5,722 bases of DNA from Candidatus Woesearchaeota archaeon (GCA_016934775.1 JAFGSP010000104.1:1-5722), one strand, 5' to 3'; counted from the stretch's first letter, positions 1 through 4,877 are shown. Notes: generated from the letters alone by a model not told the origin. Made by a program: numbers and translations.

Positions 1-211
1 CTATTCCGAAAAAATATTTTTTCAGGCCGGAGAGAGGAAGGAGCCTTTTGCCGAGGGCTAATAGGAAATTGAGTAGGATAAATACAGTCAGGACAAGAAG
101 CCTCTGCACAGATTTAAGGGTGAAAACCAGGAGCAGCAATATGGATAAGATAAGGACAACCCTAAGAATTTTTTTTCTTGAATTATCTGATTGCGCAGGC
201 TTTTTTCTCAC
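1..211 (-). CDS. Small membrane protein, N-terminal part only (runs off left edge)
   Basis: This minus-strand frame is open from 211 to the left edge, about 70 codons. I read it as starting at the GTG at 209-211, because the next in-frame stop lies only a short way upstream, there is no ATG, and a TATA-like element is centred 26 nt before that GTG. The visible protein begins with a basic stretch (RKKPAQSDNSRKK, residues 2-14) and has two hydrophobic segments at about residues 15-33 (ILRVVLILSILLLLVF core) and 38-54 (LLVLTVFILLNFLLALG). It then has a basic loop and KKYFFGI at the edge. The charge pattern suggests a cytoplasmic N-terminus and insertion without a cleaved signal peptide. I do not recognise the family, and the rest of the gene is outside the window. 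It lies 68 nt downstream of the toxin gene and appears to have its own promoter. Confidence 0.6.
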   Translation of the reverse strand, partial: MRKKPAQSDNSRKKILRVVLILSILLLLVFTLKSVQRLLVLTVFILLNFLLALGKRLLPLSGLKKYFFGI

Positions 212-231
212 AGGATCAGATAATAGAGGTT

Positions 232-242
232 GATTTATATTG
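232..242 (-). promoter_or_regulatory. TATA-like element for the left-edge membrane protein
   Basis: On the minus strand this reads CAATATAAATC. Its centre is about 26 nt before the GTG at 211, which would put transcription start at the start codon (leaderless). It is sequence-based only and weaker than the boxes at 2338 and 3394. Confidence 0.45.
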
Positions 243-279
243 TTTTTGACATGAACTGATACCAACTAACATGATATGT

Positions 280-615
280 TCAATAATTGAATCTTTTTTC
301 ATATTCCTTATGGTCAAACCATTCAAGTATAATATTTACAATCCTGACTTCATCGCTTTCAATAGTATAAATTATTCTCCATGCATTTGGCAAGTCATAC
401 TTCCATAGGTTTGTTACTCCGTATCTTCTTATGTATTCTTTTGGCCATAACCGTTTTAGGATCTTTGTTCCACATAGCGGGTCTTTTTTCAGGTCATCTA
501 TTGCCCTATCAATAAAGTCATAAAGCCTTTCATCTTCATATTTTCCTTTTTTTAGGTTTTCAAAATCTGTTTTTAGTCTTTCAGATATAAATGCAACTAC
601 AATCTCTTTACTCAT
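280..615 (-). CDS. RelE/ParE-family toxin of a type II toxin-antitoxin pair
   Basis: This 111-residue protein has the layout of archaeal RelE/ParE-superfamily toxins. An N-terminal strand (EIVVAFI, 4-10) is followed by charged helices at about 11-45. The family-type segment KDPLCGTKI lies at 44-52, then a basic stretch (KRLWPKEYIRRYG, 54-66). The sheet region follows: NLWKYDLPNAWRIIYTI (69-85), VRIVNIILEW (90-99) and the C-terminal DHKEYEKRF (101-109). Family members typically cleave mRNA on the ribosome or, in the ParE branch, poison gyrase; I favour the RelE-like branch but cannot place it firmly. Its ATG at 613-615 overlaps the TGA of the upstream gene (612-614) as ATGA, which implies translational coupling. 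A weak Shine-Dalgarno-like AAGGA lies at 628-632. The length is complete for the family and I see no frameshift. It is transcribed with the winged-helix gene upstream, the expected order of antitoxin first. Confidence 0.85.
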   Translation of the reverse strand: MSKEIVVAFISERLKTDFENLKKGKYEDERLYDFIDRAIDDLKKDPLCGTKILKRLWPKEYIRRYGVTNLWKYDLPNAWRIIYTIESDEVRIVNIILEWFDHKEYEKRFNY

Positions 616-878
616 CGTACAGCTAATCCTTTAGAAATCAATTTTTTTATCCGTTTTGGATTATAGGTCCAGATGATACAGCCGTCAATATCTATCATAA
701 TCTTTCCAGAATCTTCCAGATATTTAAGGATTGTCTTATAAGTTTGATACATCATTTTCTTAGGCAGTTTCTTCCATAGCTGATATTTTCCGCATTCCTG
801 GCTATATTTCTGGATTGTTTTCTCTACCATAATCACAGATGCCAGTGTTGGGCTTCTGTCAATAATTGATCGGGACAT
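612..878 (-). CDS. Winged-helix antitoxin partner of the RelE-like toxin
   Basis: This 88-residue protein opens with MSRSIIDRSPTL, a start I associate with archaeal proteins found beside RelE-like toxins. It has a winged-helix arrangement: a first helix at about 11-26, the segment KYQLWKKLPKK (31-41), a likely recognition helix MMYQTYKTILKYLEDSGK (42-59), and a wing formed by IMIDIDGCIIWTYN (60-73). The C-terminal tail is basic (PKRIKKLISKGLAVR) and is a candidate for wrapping the toxin. From its position, ATGA overlap and DNA-binding fold I infer an antitoxin that represses its own operon. The start at 878 fits a TATA box centred near 909, giving an almost leaderless transcript. An 18-bp perfect palindrome immediately before the start codon is the likely operator. 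It differs from the RelB, PHD and MazE antitoxin folds. Confidence 0.78.
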   Translation of the reverse strand: MSRSIIDRSPTLASVIMVEKTIQKYSQECGKYQLWKKLPKKMMYQTYKTILKYLEDSGKIMIDIDGCIIWTYNPKRIKKLISKGLAVR

Positions 879-879
879 A

Positions 880-897
880 TTATATCAATTGATATAA
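880..897 (-). promoter_or_regulatory. Perfect 18-bp palindrome, probable operator of the toxin-antitoxin operon
   Basis: TTATATCAATTGATATAA is identical to its own reverse complement. It occupies 880-897, one base from the antitoxin ATG (876-878), and spans the predicted transcription start about 26 nt after the TATA box centre. A dimeric winged-helix protein bound here would block polymerase, so negative autoregulation is the simplest inference. The palindrome itself is directly visible; its role is inferred. Confidence 0.65.
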
Positions 898-903
898 GAA
901 ATA

Positions 904-914
904 CTATTTAAAAG
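904..914 (-). promoter_or_regulatory. TATA box of the toxin-antitoxin operon
   Basis: The minus strand reads CTTTTAAATAG, an archaeal-type TATA element centred about 31 nt before the antitoxin ATG. It overlaps the yhbY stop codon (904-906) and its last codons, so the promoter is embedded in the end of the upstream gene. The identical 11-mer is found at 4867-4877 in front of the phosphorylase gene. Confidence 0.6.
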
Positions 915-1185
915 TTTCTTTTTTTGAAAAGCTGGTTTTCTTATAAATAGTAAACACATTCCCCACTCTGGACACCAGGATTGATTTTGATTTCAGGACT
1001 ATCTTTTCTATCATCTCATCAATGTCTTCCACAGGGCAGTTGTTCAGAACTTTTATCTTGACAAGGTCGCGTTTTTTAAGGAGCTTGGCCACTTCTATGT
1101 GCACATTTTCAGTAAGCCCGAACTTGCCTATCCTTAAAGAAGGAAGGAGAGTCTTTGCCCTTTTTTTTAGTATGTTTATGTCCAT
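904..1185 (-). CDS. yhbY: CRS1-YhbY (CRM) domain RNA-binding protein
   Basis: This 93-residue protein consists almost entirely of one CRS1-YhbY domain. Visible family marks are the helix KKRAKTLLPSLRIG (7-20), the GKFG RNA-binding loop (20-23) followed by LTENVHIEVAKLLKKRDLVKIKVL (24-47), a second helical part DIDEMIEKIVLKSKSILVSRVG (54-75), and the closing strand NVFTIYK (76-82). The fold resembles KH/IF3-C. Bacterial YhbY associates with pre-50S ribosomal particles, and archaeal homologues are about this size, so a role in large-subunit assembly or rRNA binding is inferred. The last ten residues are basic and extend past the domain. The gene lies 32 nt after the NFACT-R gene with no clear TATA box between them, so the two are probably co-transcribed. 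No clear Shine-Dalgarno site precedes its ATG. Confidence 0.88.
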   Translation of the reverse strand: MDINILKKRAKTLLPSLRIGKFGLTENVHIEVAKLLKKRDLVKIKVLNNCPVEDIDEMIEKIVLKSKSILVSRVGNVFTIYKKTSFSKKETFK

Positions 1186-1217
1186 AAAGGGAAAGAAAAA
1201 CAGAGAGTGTTAAAAAA

Positions 1218-2000
1218 TTATTCTTTTAATTTACTCCCGACAGGAATAACCTTAACTATATCATCGAGATCATCAGCTTCTAAGAATGCCCTGACTTTCT
1301 TTGCAATTGCGCTGGTCTTTTCTTTTCCCTGGATAAGCTGGATGGCTTTTTTGCAGTGTTTTTTAACAGCTGATTCAGGGCCTGCCATTATCTTATTGTC
1401 TTCCATCTTGCCCAGGAACAGCCTTAATTCAACTGTTAAAAGGTTCTTTTTGCCGTATATCATGAATGAGCCCCTGCCTATGAACTCGCCTGAAGGAGCC
1501 TCTTTGCTAACCTGGTCAGGATTCACGTAGAATATATCTGCTACTGTCCTTCCTGATTTCCATGCTTTAGAATAAACTCCAACAAATTGGGCAGTCTCAT
1601 CAATAGATATTTTTCCTGGGGTTTTGCCTTCAGTCTTGATAACGGCAAAAGGGCTCCCTGGAAGCTCTGAATGGAATACCAGGTCGGATTTGTCAGTGTG
1701 CTTCTTGATTATGATCTCGTTTGTAGTTGCATCTCTCCCTGCAATCACCAGAAATCCTTCAGAAGTGTAGAACCACCTGAATTTTTCAAACCACTCTTTT
1801 TTCCTTTCACTGGCTTTCTTTTTTTTCTCTTCTTCAACCTGATATTTCTCTTGTTCTTTCTCTAGTTTGGCCAGTTTTTTTCTTGTTTCTTCCAGGGCTT
1901 CTTTTGCACCCTGAGCTTTTTGTCTGGCTGTCTTTGCTCTCTCAAAATAATCAGAAGCATTTTCTTCCAGAGATTTGGTGTAGTCCAGGGTTATGCGCAT
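1218..2000 (-). CDS. Stand-alone NFACT-R (DUF814) protein with N-terminal coiled coil
   Basis: I start this protein at the ATG at 1998-2000 (260 residues). The frame is open to 2060, but the MRITLDYTKSLEENASDYFE opening is how such archaeal proteins begin, and a TATA-like element 25 nt upstream falls inside the longer version. Residues 12-70 form a charged coiled coil. The NFACT-R domain follows: KFRWFYTSEGFLVIAGRDAT (73-92), EIIIKKH (95-101), the DLVFH motif (106-110) with LPGSPFAVI (113-121), a YSKAW segment (143-147), and PSGEFIGRGSFMIYGKKN (169-186). In NEMF, Rqc2 and RqcH this domain and coiled coil contact the 60S/50S subunit and tRNA during rescue of stalled ribosomes. The NFACT-N and HhH domains needed for tail synthesis are absent. 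A role on the large subunit is therefore likely, but the tail-forming activity is not implied. It precedes yhbY in a probable operon. Confidence 0.9.
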   Translation of the reverse strand: MRITLDYTKSLEENASDYFERAKTARQKAQGAKEALEETRKKLAKLEKEQEKYQVEEEKKKKASERKKEWFEKFRWFYTSEGFLVIAGRDATTNEIIIKKHTDKSDLVFHSELPGSPFAVIKTEGKTPGKISIDETAQFVGVYSKAWKSGRTVADIFYVNPDQVSKEAPSGEFIGRGSFMIYGKKNLLTVELRLFLGKMEDNKIMAGPESAVKKHCKKAIQLIQGKEKTSAIAKKVRAFLEADDLDDIVKVIPVGSKLKE

Positions 2001-2020
2001 GCTATTGATAAATAAGGCTG

Positions 2021-2029
2021 ATTTAATAA
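2021..2029 (-). promoter_or_regulatory. TATA-like element for the NFACT-R/yhbY operon
   Basis: The minus strand reads TTATTAAAT, centred 25 nt before the ATG at 2000. This predicts a leaderless message and decides the start in favour of the internal ATG over the upstream ATG at 2060. Confidence 0.5.
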
Positions 2030-2084
2030 GTTTTGGATTGAAAAAAAATACCAGAACCACACAATACTCTCTAGTAGAAATATA

Positions 2085-2099
2085 AATCAGGAACTGATT
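2085..2099 (-). terminator. Short hairpin at the stop codon of the 69-residue gene
   Basis: AATCAG-GAA-CTGATT is a perfect 6-bp stem with a 3-nt loop. It abuts the TGA at 2099-2101 and is followed on the minus strand by a T-rich stretch (TTTATATTTCT). It could mark or stabilise the transcript end. Archaeal termination usually depends on U-tracts, so this is tentative. Confidence 0.3.
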
Positions 2100-2308
2100 C
2101 AGTACCCTTTCCTTGCCAATTGTTCAAGTTTACTTTGAGTTTCTCTGTTGGGGCTTGTCCAACCCTGCAGAATATATTTGGCGTTTCTCCAGTATTGAGG
2201 AGTTCCATATTGTGCCATTCCTACTTGTCTCTTTCTTCTTTCTACTTCAGCTCTTCCGCCGTCATCTGCTTGCTCAAAGCCTTCTTTCCATTCATCATAC
2301 GTTGTCAT
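2099..2308 (-). CDS. Small unrecognised protein, 69 residues
   Basis: I do not recognise this protein. I choose the ATG at 2306-2308 over a GTG three codons upstream (2315-2317), because a consensus TATA box centred near 2341 puts transcription start around 2315. The product is soluble and highly charged, with no membrane segment or signal peptide. The first half (MTTYDEWKEGFEQADDGG, then RAEVERRKRQVG) looks helical. The second half is rich in aromatics and polar residues (YGTPQYWRNAKYILQGW, about 34-50) and ends in a helix-like SKLEQLARKGY. No cysteine or histidine pairs suggest metal binding. The strong promoter and coherent amino-acid composition argue that it is a real gene. It is divergent from the kinase and 98 nt upstream of the NFACT-R start on the same strand. 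Whether it acts with either neighbour cannot be told. Confidence 0.6.
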   Translation of the reverse strand: MTTYDEWKEGFEQADDGGRAEVERRKRQVGMAQYGTPQYWRNAKYILQGWTSPNRETQSKLEQLARKGY

Positions 2309-2337
2309 ACTTTTCACAAATAATTAAGAAAGCAGAA

Positions 2338-2345
2338 TATATAAA
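2338..2345 (-). promoter_or_regulatory. Consensus TATA box for the 69-residue gene
   Basis: The minus strand reads TTTATATA, the archaeal consensus, centred about 33 nt before the ATG at 2308. This predicts a leader of only a few bases and supports expression of this orphan gene. Confidence 0.65.
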
Positions 2346-2396
2346 TTTATCTATCATTCGACAAGATGACAGTATTATAATGACATAAGAACAAAC

Positions 2397-2404
2397 TTTT
2401 TATT
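2397..2404 (+). promoter_or_regulatory. TATA-like element for the PfkB kinase
   Basis: TTTTTATT is centred about 27 nt before the ATG at 2428, which fits a leaderless message. It departs from the consensus and is a weak call. The divergent gap to the small gene (2309-2427) also holds two ATGACA copies (2366-2371 and 2380-2385). Confidence 0.4.
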
Positions 2405-2427
2405 CTCAGGCTTTTTTATGATATAAA

Positions 2428-3366
2428 ATGAAATATGACGTATACGGAATAGGCAACCCTCTCCTGGATATAAACGCTGATGTTGATGATAAAGATATAG
2501 CAGCTCTTGGACTTGACAAGGGCATAATGCACCTTATTGATCTTGAGAAGAGAAACAAATTATCTAAGTTCCTGAAAAACAGGAAGATCGAGAGATATGT
2601 TGCAGGCTCATGCCCGAACACAATGAGGGCTGTTGCAAGGCTTGGCGGAAAGTCTGTGATATCTGGAAAAGTCGGGGATGACCCGGAAGGAAGGTTTTTC
2701 ATAGAATCTATACAAAAGCTTGGCGTAGTCTCAGATGTCAAATCAGAGCCAGGTATTACAGGGACAAGCACTATACTTGTGACACCGGATTCTGAGAGGA
2801 CTATGAACACTTTTTTGGGAAATTGCAGGAAATACTCTAAAAAGGATGTAGATGCTGAAAAGCTAAAGAACAGCAAGCTGTTCTATACAACAGGCTACAT
2901 GTGGGACACAGAGTCCCAGAAAGAAGCAGTGCTCTATGCCATGGATATAGCGAAGAATAATAATGTTAAGGTAGTATTCAGCCTGGCAGACCCTTTTCTC
3001 GTGAAGAGGAACAGGGAAGACTTTGTAGGTATAATCAAAAAATATGTTGATTTAGTCATATCCAATGAGGAAGAGGCACGGAATATGACCGGGAAAGACA
3101 CAGCAGAAGGTATAAAGAGACTAAATGAATTAAGTGAGTCTGTTATAATTACATTGGGCAGGAAAGGCTCTATAGTAGCTGACAGCGGTAAAATATGTGA
3201 GCTTAAGGCATTCCCTGTTGAGCCTGTTGATACAACAGGGGCAGGTGATATCTATGCTGCAGGGGTTTTGTATGGCCTTAGTAAAGGAATGAGCCTTAAA
3301 GACAGCGCCCAGCTTGGTGGTTTATATGCAAGCTGGATTGTTACGCAGAAAGGGGTTAGGCTGTAA
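2428..3366 (+). CDS. PfkB-family kinase, adenosine kinase-like
   Basis: This 312-residue protein is a full-length ribokinase/PfkB-fold kinase. Near the N-terminus YGIGNPLLDI (6-15) matches the substrate-binding opening of adenosine kinases, including the human enzyme. The first PfkB signature region runs from AGSCPNTMRAVARLGG (59-74) through GKVGDDPEG (80-88). TGTSTILVTPDSERTMNTFLG (111-131) is typical of the adenosine kinase branch. SLADPF (185-190) corresponds to the SAPF stretch of human adenosine kinase, and NEEE (213-216) is the Mg/phosphate-associated NxxE motif. The second signature DTTGAGDIYAAGVLYGL (268-284) carries the anion hole and the catalytic base Asp274. The expected reaction is ATP plus adenosine to AMP plus ADP. 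Archaeal PfkB enzymes may use other nucleosides, ribose-1-phosphate or sugars, so the substrate is an inference. It appears to be monocistronic, with a T-tract downstream. Confidence 0.85.
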   Translation: MKYDVYGIGNPLLDINADVDDKDIAALGLDKGIMHLIDLEKRNKLSKFLKNRKIERYVAGSCPNTMRAVARLGGKSVISGKVGDDPEGRFFIESIQKLGVVSDVKSEPGITGTSTILVTPDSERTMNTFLGNCRKYSKKDVDAEKLKNSKLFYTTGYMWDTESQKEAVLYAMDIAKNNNVKVVFSLADPFLVKRNREDFVGIIKKYVDLVISNEEEARNMTGKDTAEGIKRLNELSESVIITLGRKGSIVADSGKICELKAFPVEPVDTTGAGDIYAAGVLYGLSKGMSLKDSAQLGGLYASWIVTQKGVRL

Positions 3367-3389
3367 TTCTGTAATCTGACTATTAGTTC

Positions 3390-3396
3390 TTTTTTT
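3390..3396 (+). terminator. T-tract behind the kinase gene
   Basis: Seven consecutive T residues lie 24 nt after the kinase stop codon, an archaeal-type oligo(T) termination signal. The same run leads directly into the TATA box of the next gene, so one short intergenic stretch appears to serve as both terminator and promoter. Confidence 0.45.
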
Positions 3397-3401
3397 ATAT
3401 A
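3394..3401 (+). promoter_or_regulatory. Consensus TATA box for the 207-residue gene
   Basis: TTTATATA is centred about 25 nt before the ATG at 3422, so transcription should begin at or next to the start codon. This separates the gene from the kinase upstream and supports the chosen start. Confidence 0.65.
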
Positions 3402-3421
3402 AGTGTATTTTCTCAGCGCTC

Positions 3422-4045
3422 ATGCCTTCATATAGACAAATAAAAAAAATGTATTCAGATATCCCAAAATTATTTGGAGTTATGGGTCGTGACTTATATG
3501 TTCTTGAGAATATAGTTGTCCCTCACTATTCACCAAGGGACTCTCCGCTTATAATGGTTGTGGGAGGAACAGATGCAGAACCATATGTATTAAGGCTTTT
3601 TCATGAGCGGAGTTATAGCATTCCAAAAGAAGAAGTAATTCTTGTTGCATGCAATACAAGAGAATACGTTTGTATGGAGCACATAGGATATAATGCGGTC
3701 AGGGACGGTCCAATGCTTGGAGACGGAGGAAATGATTCAGTATGGAGGATGCTTGCTTCTCCCTCTGGGAAAAAAGATTATGATATGGCTTTATTTAGAT
3801 TCCCTGATTTTTTTGATTATAATAGTTGGTACGGAGCGTATGATCGGGCATTGACTCATGTGAGAGTCGGCGGAGTTATTGTTACTATAACCCAATACAA
3901 AGATTTAGGTAGATTCACTAATGTGATGAATTTGGTTAAAGAAAAAAAGGGTGTAGCACCAAACCTAATACAGAAAACAGGCATAATTGATGAATACGGT
4001 GAACAGGATATTTGTATGCACACCGTAGCAATATTCAAAAAATAA
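3422..4045 (+). CDS. Uncharacterised protein with class I methyltransferase-like layout
   Basis: I do not recognise a named family for this 207-residue protein. Its layout resembles a Rossmann-like class I methyltransferase. A hydrophobic strand and glycine turn LIMVVGGTDAEPYVLRLF (43-60) sits where motif I would be. VILVACNT (72-79) sits at the second strand, DYDMALFRFPDFF (119-131) looks like motif IV, and VRVGGVIVTITQYKDL (147-162) looks like the strand after it. The glycine loop is GGTDAEP, not GxGxG, and the end of the second strand lacks the acidic residue that usually binds the SAM ribose. The protein may therefore bind another ligand or be inactive as a methyltransferase. MLGDGGNDSVWRML (98-111) is distinctive and possibly a loop plus helix. 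It has no signal peptide or membrane segment. Its consensus TATA box and leaderless start support it as a real gene. It converges on the phosphorylase gene with 5 bp between stops. Confidence 0.75.
   Translation: MPSYRQIKKMYSDIPKLFGVMGRDLYVLENIVVPHYSPRDSPLIMVVGGTDAEPYVLRLFHERSYSIPKEEVILVACNTREYVCMEHIGYNAVRDGPMLGDGGNDSVWRMLASPSGKKDYDMALFRFPDFFDYNSWYGAYDRALTHVRVGGVIVTITQYKDLGRFTNVMNLVKEKKGVAPNLIQKTGIIDEYGEQDICMHTVAIFKK
4036..4045 (-). terminator. Oligo(T) terminator candidate for the phosphorylase gene
   Basis: On the minus strand TTATTTTTTG follows 6 nt after the phosphorylase TGA. It lies inside the last codons of the convergent 207-residue gene, so the two messages should overlap at their 3' ends. 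Confidence 0.4.
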
Positions 4046-4050
4046 GATTC

Positions 4051-4821
4051 TCACATCCCTGCATCTTTCAATGCTTCGTTGCAGGAACAGACTTTCTTGT
4101 CATCTATGTCTTCCAGGACAGCCATCAGGAGCTTCTTCACTTTTTCTATGTTCTCGTTCATGACTTTGATGACCTGGTCGTAGCTCACGACATGGTCTTT
4201 CCAGACATCATAGTCTGTGACTGTTGCGATGTTGGCGTAGCAGATTTCAGCTTCCCTGGCAAGGACTGCCTCAGGCACAAGAGTCATGTTAATTATGTCA
4301 GCGTCCCATGACCTGTACAGCTTTGACTCAGCTTTTGTGGAGAACCTCGGTCCCTCTATCACTACACAGGTGCCTTTCTTGTGATACCTTAATTTCAGTT
4401 CTTCTGCCCTTTTTGCCAGTTTCTCTCTCAGGCCATTGCAGAACGGCTCTGCGACAGAAAGGTGCACTGTGTTGTAGAATGACTGCTCTCTTTTTGTTGT
4501 CCTGTCGATGAACTGGTCTGTGAAAACGAAATCTCCCGGCCTGTATTCTTCTTTCAATGAGCCTACTGCAGACACAGTCAGCAGCTTTGTCACGCCCAAA
4601 TCCTTTAAAGCCCAGATATTTGCCCTGTACGGCACATTAGTAGGATTGTACTGGTGATTGAGCCCGTGCCTCGGTAGAATATAGATATCTTTTCCTTTGA
4701 AGCTTCCTTTTGTAATGACATCAGAAGTCATGCCATAAGGAGTCTTAATCTTTATCTGCTCTATATCAGAAAGAAGTTTTGGTTCATAAACCCCTGAACC
4801 CCCAATAATCCCTATTGCCAT
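4051..4821 (-). CDS. mtnP: S-methyl-5'-thioadenosine phosphorylase
   Basis: This 256-residue protein is full-length for the MTAP/PNP family 2 trimer enzymes, which convert methylthioadenosine plus phosphate to adenine and 5-methylthioribose-1-phosphate in the cytoplasm. The phosphate loop IIGGSG (5-10) comes first, followed by PRHG (50-53) with the Arg-His pair and VPYRANIWALKDLGV (63-77). SAVGSL (84-89) and PGDFVFTDQFIDRT (95-108) are followed by EGPRFSTKAES (156-166). ADIINMT (174-180) contributes the ribose-site Met, then PEAVLAREAE (183-192). TDYDVW (202-207) carries Asp203 and Asp205, which in MTAPs select a 6-aminopurine; 6-oxopurine PNPs have Asn in this region. Near the C-terminus CSC (245-247) matches the CxC pair seen in several archaeal and bacterial relatives. 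The adenosine kinase-like gene nearby is functionally related. A promoter 47 nt upstream predicts a leader of about 25 nt, unlike its neighbours. Confidence 0.94.
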   Translation of the reverse strand: MAIGIIGGSGVYEPKLLSDIEQIKIKTPYGMTSDVITKGSFKGKDIYILPRHGLNHQYNPTNVPYRANIWALKDLGVTKLLTVSAVGSLKEEYRPGDFVFTDQFIDRTTKREQSFYNTVHLSVAEPFCNGLREKLAKRAEELKLRYHKKGTCVVIEGPRFSTKAESKLYRSWDADIINMTLVPEAVLAREAEICYANIATVTDYDVWKDHVVSYDQVIKVMNENIEKVKKLLMAVLEDIDDKKVCSCNEALKDAGM

Positions 4822-4825
4822 TTTG

Positions 4826-4830
4826 CCTTC
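4826..4830 (-). promoter_or_regulatory. Weak ribosome binding site of mtnP
   Basis: GAAGG on the minus strand ends 4 nt before the ATG at 4821. The gap is short for a Shine-Dalgarno site, but this is the one gene here whose predicted leader is long enough to use one. Confidence 0.3.
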
Positions 4831-4866
4831 TTGCCCTGAACCACCCCGACTATTTTTGGTGAAAGA

Positions 4867-4877
4867 CTATTTAAAAG
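4867..4877 (-). promoter_or_regulatory. TATA box of mtnP
   Basis: The minus strand reads CTTTTAAATAG, the same 11 bases as the toxin-antitoxin promoter at 904-914. Its centre is about 51 nt before the mtnP ATG, so transcription should begin near 4846 and leave a leader of roughly 25 nt. Confidence 0.55.

Noticed and set aside
48..233. 61-codon plus-strand open frame at the left end
   Set aside because: The opposite strand carries a coherent membrane protein with a promoter, while this frame has no recognisable features.
268..280. Inverted repeat AACAT-GAT-ATGTT just after the toxin gene
   Set aside because: A 5-bp AT-rich stem without a following T-run on the minus strand is too weak to call a terminator or operator.
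1207..1530. 107-codon plus-strand open frame
   Set aside because: It lies opposite the C-terminal half of the NFACT-R gene and has no promoter or family features.
2113..2388. Overlapping plus-strand open frames of 91 and 67 codons
   Set aside because: They are antisense to the 69-residue gene, and one runs through the divergent promoter region. The minus-strand reading has a consensus TATA box and a more protein-like composition.
2406..2876. 156-codon minus-strand open frame
   Set aside because: It is antisense to the first half of the PfkB kinase, whose motifs are unmistakable; its hydrophobic, Ser-rich product is what the reverse frame of such a gene gives.
4012..4511. Plus-strand open frames of 99 and 67 codons
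   Set aside because: They are shadows of mtnP, whose active-site motifs are clear on the minus strand.
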